DNA from: Apostichopus japonicus
Taxonomy: Eukaryota; Echinodermata; Holothuroidea; Aspidochirotida; Stichopodidae
Length of the DNA: 64,000 bases
Direction of reading: 5' to 3'
NCBI RefSeq assembly: GCF_037975245.1
Contig: NC_092568.1
Coordinates: 7,177,501-7,241,500 of the forward strand
Shown here: positions 25,101 to 37,100 of the stretch, in pieces
How the letters are laid out: each line of letters opens with the position of its first letter
Position numbering within the stretch: position 1 is the stretch's first letter
The notes under the pieces: generated by a model
Seen by the model: the letters and a program-made list of their open reading frames with translations, nothing else
The model's database searches: none
Told to the model about the DNA's origin: nothing
Translations under genes and position numbers: made by a program

Positions 25101-28100
25101 ATTATTAGTGATATATCATTAAAATGATTGGAAATTCTACCCGAAAATGCACATTACTTGAAGTCTCAACTAGGCTAAAACTCAACTTATCGAGACAGTT
25201 TGAACTATTTCCCACAAGACTATAAATAAACAAATTACCTGAAGAAATGAAATGACTGGCAAAGCAAAACAAGCTGGTTTGGTTGCAGCCTTGCAGACCT
25301 ACCCTTATAAATGGATTTCTAATCTGAGCCATGACACCCGTAAAGGTCTGAGTTGCAGCCTTGCAGACCTAACCCTATAAATGGATTTCTAATCTGAGCC
25401 ATGACACCCGTAAAGGTCTGAGTTGCAGCCTTGCAGACCTAACCTTATAAATGGATTTCTAATCTGAGCCATGACACCCGTAAAGGTTTGAGTTGCAGCC
25501 TTGCAGACCTACCCTTATAAATGGATTTCTAATCTGAGCCATGACACCCGTAAAGGTCTGAGTTGCAGCCTTGCAGACCTAACCTTATAAATGGATTTCT
25601 AATCTGAGCCATGACACCCGTAAAGGTCTGAGTTGCAGCCTTGCAGACCGACCCCTATAAATGGATTTCTAATCTGAGCCATGACACCCGTAAAGATCTG
25701 AGTTGCAGCCTTGCAGACCTACCCCTATAAATGGATTTCTAATCTGAGCCATGACACCCGTAAAGGTCTGAGTTGCAGCCTTGCAGACCTACCCTTATAA
25801 ATGGATTTCTAATCTGAGCCATGACACCCGTAAAGGTCTGAGTTGCAGCCTTGCAGCCCTACCCTTATAAATGGATTTCTAATCTGAGCCATGACACCCG
25901 TAAAGGTCTGAGTTGCAGCCTTGCAGACCTACCCTTATAAATGGATTTCTAATCTGAGCCATGACACCCGTAAAGGTCTGAGTTGCAGCCTTGCAGACCG
26001 ACCCCTATAAATGGATTTCTAATCTGAGCCATGACACCCGTAAAGGTCTGAGTTGCAGCCTTACAGACCGACCCCTATAAATGGATTTCTAATCTGAGCC
26101 ATGACACCCGTAAAGGTCTGAGTTGCAGCCTTGCAGACCGACCCATATAAATGGATTTCTAATCTGAGCCATGACACCCGTAAAGGTCTAAGTTGCAGCC
26201 TTGCAGACCTACCCTTATAAATGGATTTCTAATCTGAGCCATGACACCCGTAAAGGTTTGAGTTGCAGCCTTGCAGACCTAACCTTATAAATGGATTTCT
26301 AATCTGAGCCATGACACCCGTAAAGGTTTGAGTTGCAGCCTTGCAGACCTACCCTTATAAATGGATTTCTAATCTGTGCCATGACACCCGTAAAGGTTTG
26401 AGTTGCAGCCTTGCAGACCTAACCTTATAAATGGATTTCTAATCTGAGCCATGACACCCGTAAAGGTCTGAGTTGCAGCCTTGCAGACCTAACCTTATAA
26501 ATGGATTTCTAATCTGAGCCATGACACCCGTAAAGGTCTGAGTTGCAGCCTTGCAGACCTAACCTTATAAATGGATTTCTAATCTGAGCCATGACACCCG
26601 TAAAGGTCTGAGTTGCAGCCTTGCAGACCTACCCTTATAAATGGATTTCTAATCTGAGCCATGACACCCGTAAAGGTCTGAGTTGCAGCCTTGCAGACCT
26701 ACCCTTATAAATGGATTTCTAATCTGAGCCATGACACCCGTAAAGGTCTGAGTTGCAGCCTTGCAGACCGACCCCTATAAATGGATTTCTAATCTGAGCC
26801 ATGACACCCGTAAAGGTCTGAGTTGCAGCCTTGCAGACCGACCCATATAAATGGATTTCTAATCTGAGCCATGACACCCGTAAAGGTCTGAGTTGCAGCC
26901 TTGCAGACCTAACCCTATAAATGAATTTCTAATCTGAGCCATGACACCCGTAAAGGTTTGAGTTGAAGCCTTGCAGACCTACCCTTATAAATGGATTTCT
27001 AATCTGAGCCATGACACCCGTAAAGGTCTGAGTTGCAGCCTTGCAGACCTACCCTTATAAATGGATTTCTAATCTGAGCCATGACACCCGTAAAGGTCTG
27101 AGTTGCAGCCTTGCAGACCTACCCTTATAAATGGATTTCTAATCTGAGCCATGACACCCGTAAAGGTCTGAGTTGCAGCCTTGCAGACCTAACCCTATAA
27201 ATGGATTTCTAATCTGAGCCATGACACCCGTAAAGGTCTGAGTTGCAGCCTTGCAGACCTAACCTTATAAATGGATTTCTAATCTGAGCAATGACACCCG
27301 TAAAGGTCTGAGTTGCAGCCTTGCAGACCTAACCTTATAAATGGATTTCTAATCTGAGCCATGACACCCGTAAAGGTCTGAGTTGCAGCCTTGCAGACCT
27401 AACCCTATAAATGGATATCTAATCTGAGCCATGACACCCGTAAAGGTCTGAGTTGCAGCCTTGCAGACCTACCCATATAAATGGATTTCTAATCTGAGCC
27501 ATGACACCCGTAAAGGTTTGAGTTGCAGCCTTGCAGACCTAACCCTATAAATGGATTTCTAATCTGAGCCATGACACCCGTAAAGGTCTGAGTTGCAGCC
27601 TTGCAGACCTACCCTTATAAATGGATTTCTAATCTGAGCCATGACACCCGTAAAGGTCTGAGTTGCAGCCTTGCAGACCTAACCTTATAAATGGATTTCT
27701 AATCTGAGCCATGACACCCGTAAAGGTCTGAGTTGCAGCCTTGCAGACCGACCCCTATAAATGGATTTCTAATCTGAGCCATGACACCCGTAAAGATCTG
27801 AGTTGCAGCCTTGCAGACCTACCCCTATAAATGGATTTCTAATCTGAGCCATGACACCCGTAAAGGTCTGAGTTGCAGCCTTGCAGACCTACCCCTATAA
27901 ATGGATTTCTAATCTGAGCCATGACACCCGTAAAGGTCTGAGTTGCAGCCTTGCAGACCTACCCTTATAAATGGATTTCTAATCTGAGCCATGACACCCG
28001 TAAAGGTCTGAGTTGCAGCCTTGCAGACCTACCCTTATAAATGGATTTCTAATCTGAGCCATGACACCCGTAAAGGTCTGAGTTGCAGCCTTGCAGCCCT

Positions 28101-31100
28101 ACCCTTATAAATGGATTTCTAATCTGAGCCATGACACCCGTAAAGGTCTGAGTTGCAGCCTTGCAGACCTACCCTTATAAATGGATTTCTAATCTGAGCC
28201 ATGACACCCGTAAAAGTCTGAGTTGCAGCCTTGCAGACCTAACCCTATAAATGGATTTCTAATCTGAGCCATGACACCCGTAAAGGTCTGAGTTGCAGCC
28301 TTGCAGACCGACCCCTATAAATGGATTTCTAATCTGAGCCATGACACCCGTAAAGGTCTGAGTTGCAGCCTTGCAGACCTACCCCTATAAATGGATTTCT
28401 AATCTGAGCCATGACACCCGTAAAGGTTTGAGTTGAAGCCTTGCAGACCTACCCTTATAAATGGATTTCTAATCTGAGCCATGACACCCGTAAAGGTCTG
28501 AGTTGAAGCCTTGCAGACCTACCCTTATAAATGGATTTCTAATCTGAGCCATGACACCCGTAAAGGTCTGAGTTGCAGCCTTGCAGACCTACCCTTATAA
28601 ATGGATTTCTAATCTGAGCCATGACACCCGTAAAGGTCTGAGTTGCAGCCTTGCAGACCTAACCCTATAAATGGATTTCTAATCTGAGCCATGACACCCG
28701 TAAAGGTCTGAGTTGCAGCCTTGCAGACCTAACCTTATAAATGGATTTCTAATCTGAGCAATGACACCCGTAAAGGTCTGAGTTGCAGCCTTGCAGACCT
28801 AACCTTATAAATGGATTTCTAATCTGAGCCATGACACCCGTAAAGGTCTGAGTTGCAGCCTTGCAGACCTAACCTTATAAATGGATTTCTAATTTGAGCC
28901 ATGACACCCGTAAAGGTCTGAGTTGCAGCCTTGCAGACCTAACCTTATAAATGGATTTCTAATCTGAGCCATGACACCCGTAAAGGTCTGAGTTGCAGCC
29001 TTGCAGACCTACCCATATAAATGGATTTCTAATCTGAGCCATGACACCCGTAAAGGTCTGAGTTGCAGCCTTGCAGACCTAACCTTATAAATGGATTTCT
29101 AATCTGAGCCATGACACCCGTAAAGGTTTGAGTTGAAGCCTTGCAGACCTAACCTTATAAATGGATTTCTAATCTGAGCCATGACACCCGTAAAGGTCTG
29201 AGTTGCAGCCTTGCAGACCTAACCTTATAAATGGATTTCTAATCTGAGCCATGACACCCGTAAAGGTCTGAGTTGCAGCCTTGCAGACCTACCCTTATGA
29301 ATGGATTTCTAATCTGAGCCATGACACCCGTAAAGGTCTGAGTTGCAGCCTTGCAGACCTACCCTTATGAATGGATTTCTAATCTGAGCCATGACACCTG
29401 TTAAGGTCTGAGTTGCAGCCTTGCAGAAAGGAGCATCACCGTTGGAGATGACATTGAGATCATTCAACCCAAAAGCCACCTGCATAGAATCGATATTAAA
29501 ACAATTGACAGAAGATCAGCCATGATTTTGTTTTTTAATATATAAAATAGAGGGCCTATCATTTTGATCCAGGTAAGTTATGCTATAAAGACAAATTGAG
29601 AGAATTAAAAAAAACAAAAAAGTTCACAAATGATTAATCATGACAAACATGATTAATTGGTGGCTTAATGCGTGAACAGAAGGTTAATCCAACTTTACAT
29701 TATGTAGAGTACAAGCAGATTTTGTAACTTTTGGCATTCCCTTTCTATCCCTAATTTTCCCAAGTTATTGTCGTTTGAACATTAAATTTCACTTTAAACA
29801 AGGTAAGCTTGATACAAAATCATCATTGAGTACCTAGGTTCAGTAAAGCATGAGTATATATGCTGTCTCGTAAATGAACACACTTTATAAAAAGAAAAGT
29901 AGCTCACCCAATACCTACATATGGAATACAATTTTTTTAAATGGACAAATGGCTAATAGCAAATACTCCACATCATTGTGACAATCCAGTTAAAACAGTT
30001 TCACTTCACTTCTTTTAAATATCAGTTGAATATGAAACTATACTTCAGCTGCCATAATGAATTTGCTTTACACTATTTACACAACGGGAAGAAGCCTGGC
30101 AAAGTCATGTTACCTTTGCAATGATATCCATGGCAACCTTATTAAACTCATCAGCCATTAGTATTTCCGTCTTTCCATCTGCCTTTGGTCTCAGGTATGT
30201 GATCAACTCATCCACACTGTTGTTGTATTGGTACATTAAATCTATCAGATACCTAGTAGAGACCAAACCAGAATTTTAGGAGTTTGTCTTCATTAGATAA
30301 TTTGTTTGGTAACGAAGGAAAAGAAAAACAAAGCAGCAAGAACAAACAAAACAAGCAAAGGACAAAACCACAAGCAAACAAAGACAAAGAATGTTACCTA
30401 CAGAGAAGCATCTGTACAAATAGGCTCTCCAGCCATTCACAAAATAAACAGAGGGCGCTGCCACATTGGTCCTATCAGAGCCTTATATACAGAGAGTTGC
30501 GACAACTGAAATTTGGGCGCCATTTTGGGGCCAAATGGGCAACATACAGTATGTGTGGGAATGGGCATTCAGGTGGATAGGGGAATTTTTCGATGGCATT
30601 GTAGAAGTGTGAGCGGGATTCTGGGTTTTATTTTTGGCCTGCTCATGTTGTGGTGCTTTTATGCGCCTAGGCTGTGTAAGTAGGGCGTCGAGTGTCGAAC
30701 GGGAGGGGGGGGGGGGAGGGATTGGCTGCGCTCAAGTTCAAGGGGATGAGGTTGGCACATTTGGAAGTCCAAATTCAACAGTTGATATTCTGGTACGGTA
30801 AAATTGTATTATGACTGGTTATATATCATATTGTAACACATATTGCACAGTTGCGGAATAATGTACATTCTTCCATTGTTGCCATGGTAACCAAACAAAG
30901 CCTGTGATTGGTCAAAATTGGGATTAACTGTAACTTGAGCTAGCAATGGCTGATGAAGTTGATATTTGGACATGTGACTGGTACTGACATGGTGCACAGA
31001 ATCATGAAGCTAGGTCTTTGAAAATTGGTTGCTATGGTAACTAAATGGACCAATCACATTTTGTCTGTGTTCCAGTCCCACAAAATTTAGAGCGCAGGGT

Positions 31101-34100
31101 TAAAGGTGACATGTGGGGCAGGGGAGGGGGATTGTTTCGGGGTATCACAATTGGTCTCGTCGGTCGGATATAAACAGCCACGTCGGGAAAAAAATGAATG
31201 AATCCCTCCCTCTCCTCCAGGTTCAGAGAACGTGGTCGGTTCCTGGAGTACGCTGGCATCAGTCAGATGGGGGCCTGTAGGAGGGAAAAATTGATGCTGA
31301 ATTTTATTCAGTGATAGGCCCCGCAACTTTAATATATATACCAGGAAACTAACCTGTAGTTCTAGTGTGGAGGGGGGGGGGGTATTTTTAGTTGCACATT
31401 ACCCAAAATAGCTATGAATACTGTACATTTAGATTGGAACACTCCCAGAACAGTATGACATTTAGGCAGGCATGGGGGGAGGGGGGTTGCCTCTACCCAC
31501 CAGCCAGGTCGGTCAGAATAAATTCTCAGTGACAGACGTCATAGAAGATGAAATTTGCTGCAGTTACTCTTCTGACCTTGGTTTTGAAAAAGAGGGGTGG
31601 GGTGGGCAGTTCTATAAGTGTTATACCGTGGCAGTTGGAAGAAGGTTCATAAGGCTTCATCACAGAAGCCTAGGCTGAATATTTCTCACTCAGCCACTGT
31701 CACAATGTGGGTATGACCTAATTTTATTTCAAATGTATGAAATACGAATAATAAATTACAGCTGACAGGACTTTACCACCATAATATGACCCAAACTGGG
31801 TGCTGTAAGGAATTTACACTAATCTGGAACTCACATCGCAAACATATGGTATATGTGAGTAGGATATTTCAGCGTTATGAGAACTAAGCTGCTGCTGGAA
31901 TTTGAAAAGATCTACTTCAGACTATTTTTGTATGAGAGTCAGGCTTTTATCTACGAATTTTATGTCTAATAACTTGAAAAAGCTGCATCTATATACTATA
32001 GGATCCAAAAAGTCAGAAATTCTTCAAAATACCAATTGTGCCTCTATTACTAGGCATGGGCTTCTATTATTAATGGATAAGGTAATCGTGACCAGACAAC
32101 ACCCCCGGACAACCCCCCCCCCCAACAGAAGCATAAATATGTTGTCAGAAGTCGAAAATTAGAGTCGTTTTTTGAGGGGGGAATGCCGGGGGGGGGAGTT
32201 GCCCGCCAACCACGGTAAAATGCTAGGCCTAGTCTCAGTCAAATTGAATTTCCTGGGTTATGTCCTCTTTTGCTTGGAACTGCCCGGTTGTAAGAATATG
32301 AATTAGGATCTGTATACCGTACCTATGTATGACATGGACAAACATGATTCCTGAGCCTAATTAGGCCTATGGTTTCCAGTTGACTCTGTTATTTTTACCT
32401 GCTATCCTCTAACAGGACACAATGTTCTAGGAAATATTTTTACCTAGCCTACAGTGATATTTTAGTAACCTAATTTTTCAATATTATTTCATAGAAGATA
32501 GTGGAGTTCTGGACCAGTTCAATTCAAATAATCAAGTGCAAAGCAGAATGATTAATCATTTCAACGGTCTGCCAGATCTCCACCCAAATTTTCATAAATA
32601 ATAATCCAAACAAGCTCATGACTCAATGGAGCCAAGCAGTTTTTCATTAGGGGGCTAGGCTAGCCCTTGGTGCTTTGTATTGCACACTGTGCTTCGTAGA
32701 TCCCCGATTTGTCTTGCCACGCTGGAGCCTTCAATTTAAGGAATATACTCACTAAACTTTGCAGAGATATTTTTATGCACCTTATAACAGATCTCATCCC
32801 AACATCGCAACTTTCTTGATCAGAACTTGTTAAAAATAGACAATTTTCAGGCCTGAAATTTATGCTCTGTTTTCTGTGTTGTTAACTATGTGTGTATGTA
32901 CACTGCACAGTGCACCATACATAGCTGTAAGGACTGTGTGGTGTAACCCACAGTCCTGGTTATGGACTAGGCTAGGCCTAGTGTTACGAATCTTAGTTCA
33001 TTGTACTAGGCCTAGGTGAAGTACTCACATCGCAAAGTTTGTGATTGGAGTTCGCCTTCCAGTGAAGCCTGTTTACTTTCGCCTCCTATGTTTTCCTCCG
33101 ATCTGGGTTTGTTGGGAATCTGAACAGCTTTGACCCATTTTCGGGACGATTCGAACAGCCCCACGCTGAACAGCCAGGCATTCTGTGATGGCAGCGCAGA
33201 TGTTGACTGCTCGAACGTACGTTGTTGTCGATCGCCAGAATTAGTTGGCCCCAAAATGGTGCCATGAGGTCACGTGATCGAAAATTCCCGGACCCGAGTT
33301 GTCGCAACTCTCTGTATATAAGGCTCTGGGTCCTATCGATTTATGCGAAACTGGACAAGCACTCCGTATGCACAGCAAACCAGTGCTGTATGTTGAGCAC
33401 TAGTAGTATAATTATTGAGATCTTTTGAAGCATATTGATACGTTTACATATATACTTAACGTTTCAAGTCAAACTAATTGTGTTTCAATTGGCTTTATTG
33501 CCATCAATGCTTATGCATAATTTGGATACTCCTCAATCTGACTACAGTATTAAAGAGAGCGTTTAGCCATAGTCCACTCTAAATGAGCACGTTATTAACC
33601 GAACGCTCCAATCCAGAATGTTCTGTGTCCCAGAAAGTTCTTCCTTTGATCACATTTTACATTTCCAAATCACATAATTGTCATTGTCCCTAAGGTGGTG
33701 CAAATTTTGTACAATAACAGATTATATAGTTATTTGTAGGTTCATGTTACCATTCTATCCTTAAACTGTTACATGCGGTACCCACATCCATGCAAAATAC
33801 ACGTTTTTATATATCCACAACTTCCATGCAGTTACAAAACTTGACAAGATTGTCTCTTAAATACATCAAACTTGATTATAGGTTTCCATGCATTCTTCTT
33901 TATCTACTCTTGTCTAGCGATAGTAATGACCAAAATGGTATACATGCAAATGAGCGAATATTTTGTTTTCCTTGACAACCCTGAAAATTCCACCCTGAGT
34001 TGATCAAACCCTTACAGTTGTAAGCTAATTGCGCGTGATATGTTAGCACAACCACCATCACATAGATATTAAACAAAAAGACTTTGACACTTACTATCTT

Positions 34101-37100
34101 TAAAACTCTTACTATTTGAACTCTCACACTGATAAAACAAACAAATGAATGAATGAATGATTGATAAGATAATTAAATGAAAAGACATACCCCCTTTTAA
34201 AAGGTGGACTAATCATCTTTCTATTCTGTTCCCACCGTTTGTTGTCTAATTCGCTGAAGAGGCCATTTCCTCCCACACGTTTACCGCATGCGTTTTGAAA
34301 TACACCATAAAACTTGTATGGCTTGCTTGTTTTTGTATTGATTAAAAGTTCCTGAAATGTGTAAAACGTGAGTCGAGTAGAGATTCACCGTATACTCTGA
34401 CGATTATGATTGAGAGAATGCATCTATGCGTCATTGGAAATAAAGTAAGCTTTTCACAGAGACAAGATGCAGTACATCAATCGAAAAAAACGGTTGGCGA
34501 CATGAAAACAAACCAGCATTAAAACGACTACATTCAAGGGTTATATTTTAATGGTGTTGGGCAATTCTGATTTTTTTTTTGGGGGGGGGGCTATAATTCT
34601 GTCAAATTTTCATTCAAATGGTGCTGGGATATTATTATTATTATCATTATTTTGTTTTTACTATAATTCTGCCAATATTCGCAGCTGTTAAATCTTCTGC
34701 GTTATGCTCTTACAAGCTTCAAATGGCATACAAAAAGGTTTGGAATTTAATTCATACTTCTAAAGACCTTTTTTAAAGACCTCTTTAAGAAAATAGACTA
34801 ACATTTTGCCAGTAACAAGTTAATGCCTGTCATCCAAAGCGTTGATATTAAAGTCGACCATACATTTACAACACTATAGGTAAGAGTACTAGAATATTAA
34901 TGTTCTTTTAGTTGAAACTACACCCCCCCCCCCCCAGTGCCATAAGCCCCAGAGCAAAAGGAATATCCTATTAAACAAAATGGGTGCAGTAAATAATATT
35001 TTAAAGGGCCAGATAATCAGGTTTGGAGTTCGGTGAGTATAACCCCCTTACAATGACTGTAGTATTTGTGTTCTAATTTTTCTCCCGCTCTTGAGTACCC
35101 TGTATCTTTGTTCAATCTTTAACAGAAATAAATATTAACCACAAGAACATACTCATAAGCTCACTGGATTCACTAATAGAGTTGTTTTAACTATACTCAC
35201 CCTCACAACGGAAGGCTCCATGCACACAACAGATGCCTTATCGAAGATGTGCATCGCAAAGACAGAGCCATATGTTTTTTGCCTGTAGGTGTGAAGGAGA
35301 GGAAGCATGTTAACAGGTTGAAAGATGGTTCCTTATCCATGGATATATAACAAACAGGTTGAAAGGTGGTTACTTATTCATCAATATATAACCAACAGGT
35401 TGAAAGATGGTTACTTATCCATCAAGATATAACCAACAGGTTGAAAGATGGTTCCTTATCCATGAATATATAACCACCAGGTTGAAAGGCGGTTCCTTAT
35501 TCATCAATATATAACCAACAGGTTGAAAGATGATTCCTTATCCATCAATATATAACCAACAGGTTGAAACATGGTTCCTTATTCATCAATATATATCCAA
35601 CAGGTTGAAAGATGATTCCTTATCCATCAATATATAACCAACAGGTTGAAACATGGTTCCTTATTCATCAATATATATCCAACTATTATTAGAGAAAGTA
35701 AAACTGACCACTGATGCAGTTGCATTATCTTATTGGAACAGTCTATTCAAATGACAGTCCATAAACCAGGGGACGTAGAAACTATGAAGAACCTTATCCA
35801 AAAGTCGGTTCATATATCTAACGTTTTCGGAGCTTGCCAAGTTTTTTGCCAACCTTTTAACAGCAAGTCCGTAGTCCTAGCTATATTCATGCATTCTAAG
35901 CATTATTTCAGAGAGGTGGGGGTCTGTTAAGACATGGATCAGTCTCTTCATGGAATATCCTGGGTTATGCTTTACTGTAAGCAACACATTGCACTGTTAG
36001 TTATAGCCTACTGTGTTTAGACCAAATTGACTCTGAAATTAAACAAAGATCACTGTCCTATTCTCACACTCAACGATGTTACTTTATTACATATTCCACT
36101 CAATTCTTCCAGATCTGTTCACTGAACATGTTATTAATCACCGATTCAAACACCAATAAATTTCCATTTTGTATCTCACTACGTAAGTTGTACGAGAATG
36201 ACTGTATCTTGTGCAAACTTAAGTGAAAAATTTCGGATCAGAGTTTAATATCAACTTATCAATATGACTTTCATTATGGTTAAATGTCATTTCCAGAAAA
36301 AGGAGGCTACCATTAAACGTCTGTTTCATCCATTACTTGGACGTGATTTTACCCATTTTAAATTTAACAGTTTAATTGCACGGTTACAACGATTCCAAAC
36401 CTTGTTTCTAGTAGAAATACTAACGGGAAAACTCACACTGACAAACATAGATTAACTAGTGTGCTGCAGGGTAAACAAAAATGTTGCCCTTCATGGGAAA
36501 CATCCCTACAAAACAAGCCTAAAATAATCACCACAATGTTGTTTACTATATACTGATAAGAAACAATTATAGGTTTGCTCATCTCTTATCAGTACAGTGT
36601 ACCCTCATTTATAGTAAACCCGTCTCAGGGTTAAAAGGGATACATAATTCCTGAAGTGAACCATTTTAATTTTGGTTTGTTTGCTGTAAATCTCTCTGCA
36701 TAACCTGATGTAGCTTGAATTATCACAAGACCAAGATGTTTAAATTTTTCAGATTTTGTGATACATGCGACCTGGCAACATTGGTAGAGTGTGTGACATC
36801 AATAGTCATAATTATAGGCATAGATGTATGCCCAGATTATCCCTGAGGAACTTAAAAAATAAGACATGTAAACGGAAATTACTTTTACAGTGCACAGCAT
36901 GTCTGCTGTTAATCATCAATGTAATGCACCAACGAAGTGACTTTTAATAAGTACGAAAGATTTCAATCTAGCAAAGTAACAAGACTCTGCTCTTTCAAAA
37001 TAAGTAAAATTTAGTTACCTTTTTTATGCATGTTGGGATGAGGATTTTTGGCCATCATGGGGGGGGGGGGGGACTCGTGTTTTACCAATATAGTGCCGGC

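Noticed and set aside
25283-29362. CRISPR-like regular array
   Set aside because: Units are contiguous with no variable spacers, derive from an exon end and lie in a eukaryotic intron.
31041-31678. Frames inside the P-like element as transposase parts
   Set aside because: They follow G-rich runs and show no transposase motif; only the THAP exon at 33029-33181 is convincing.
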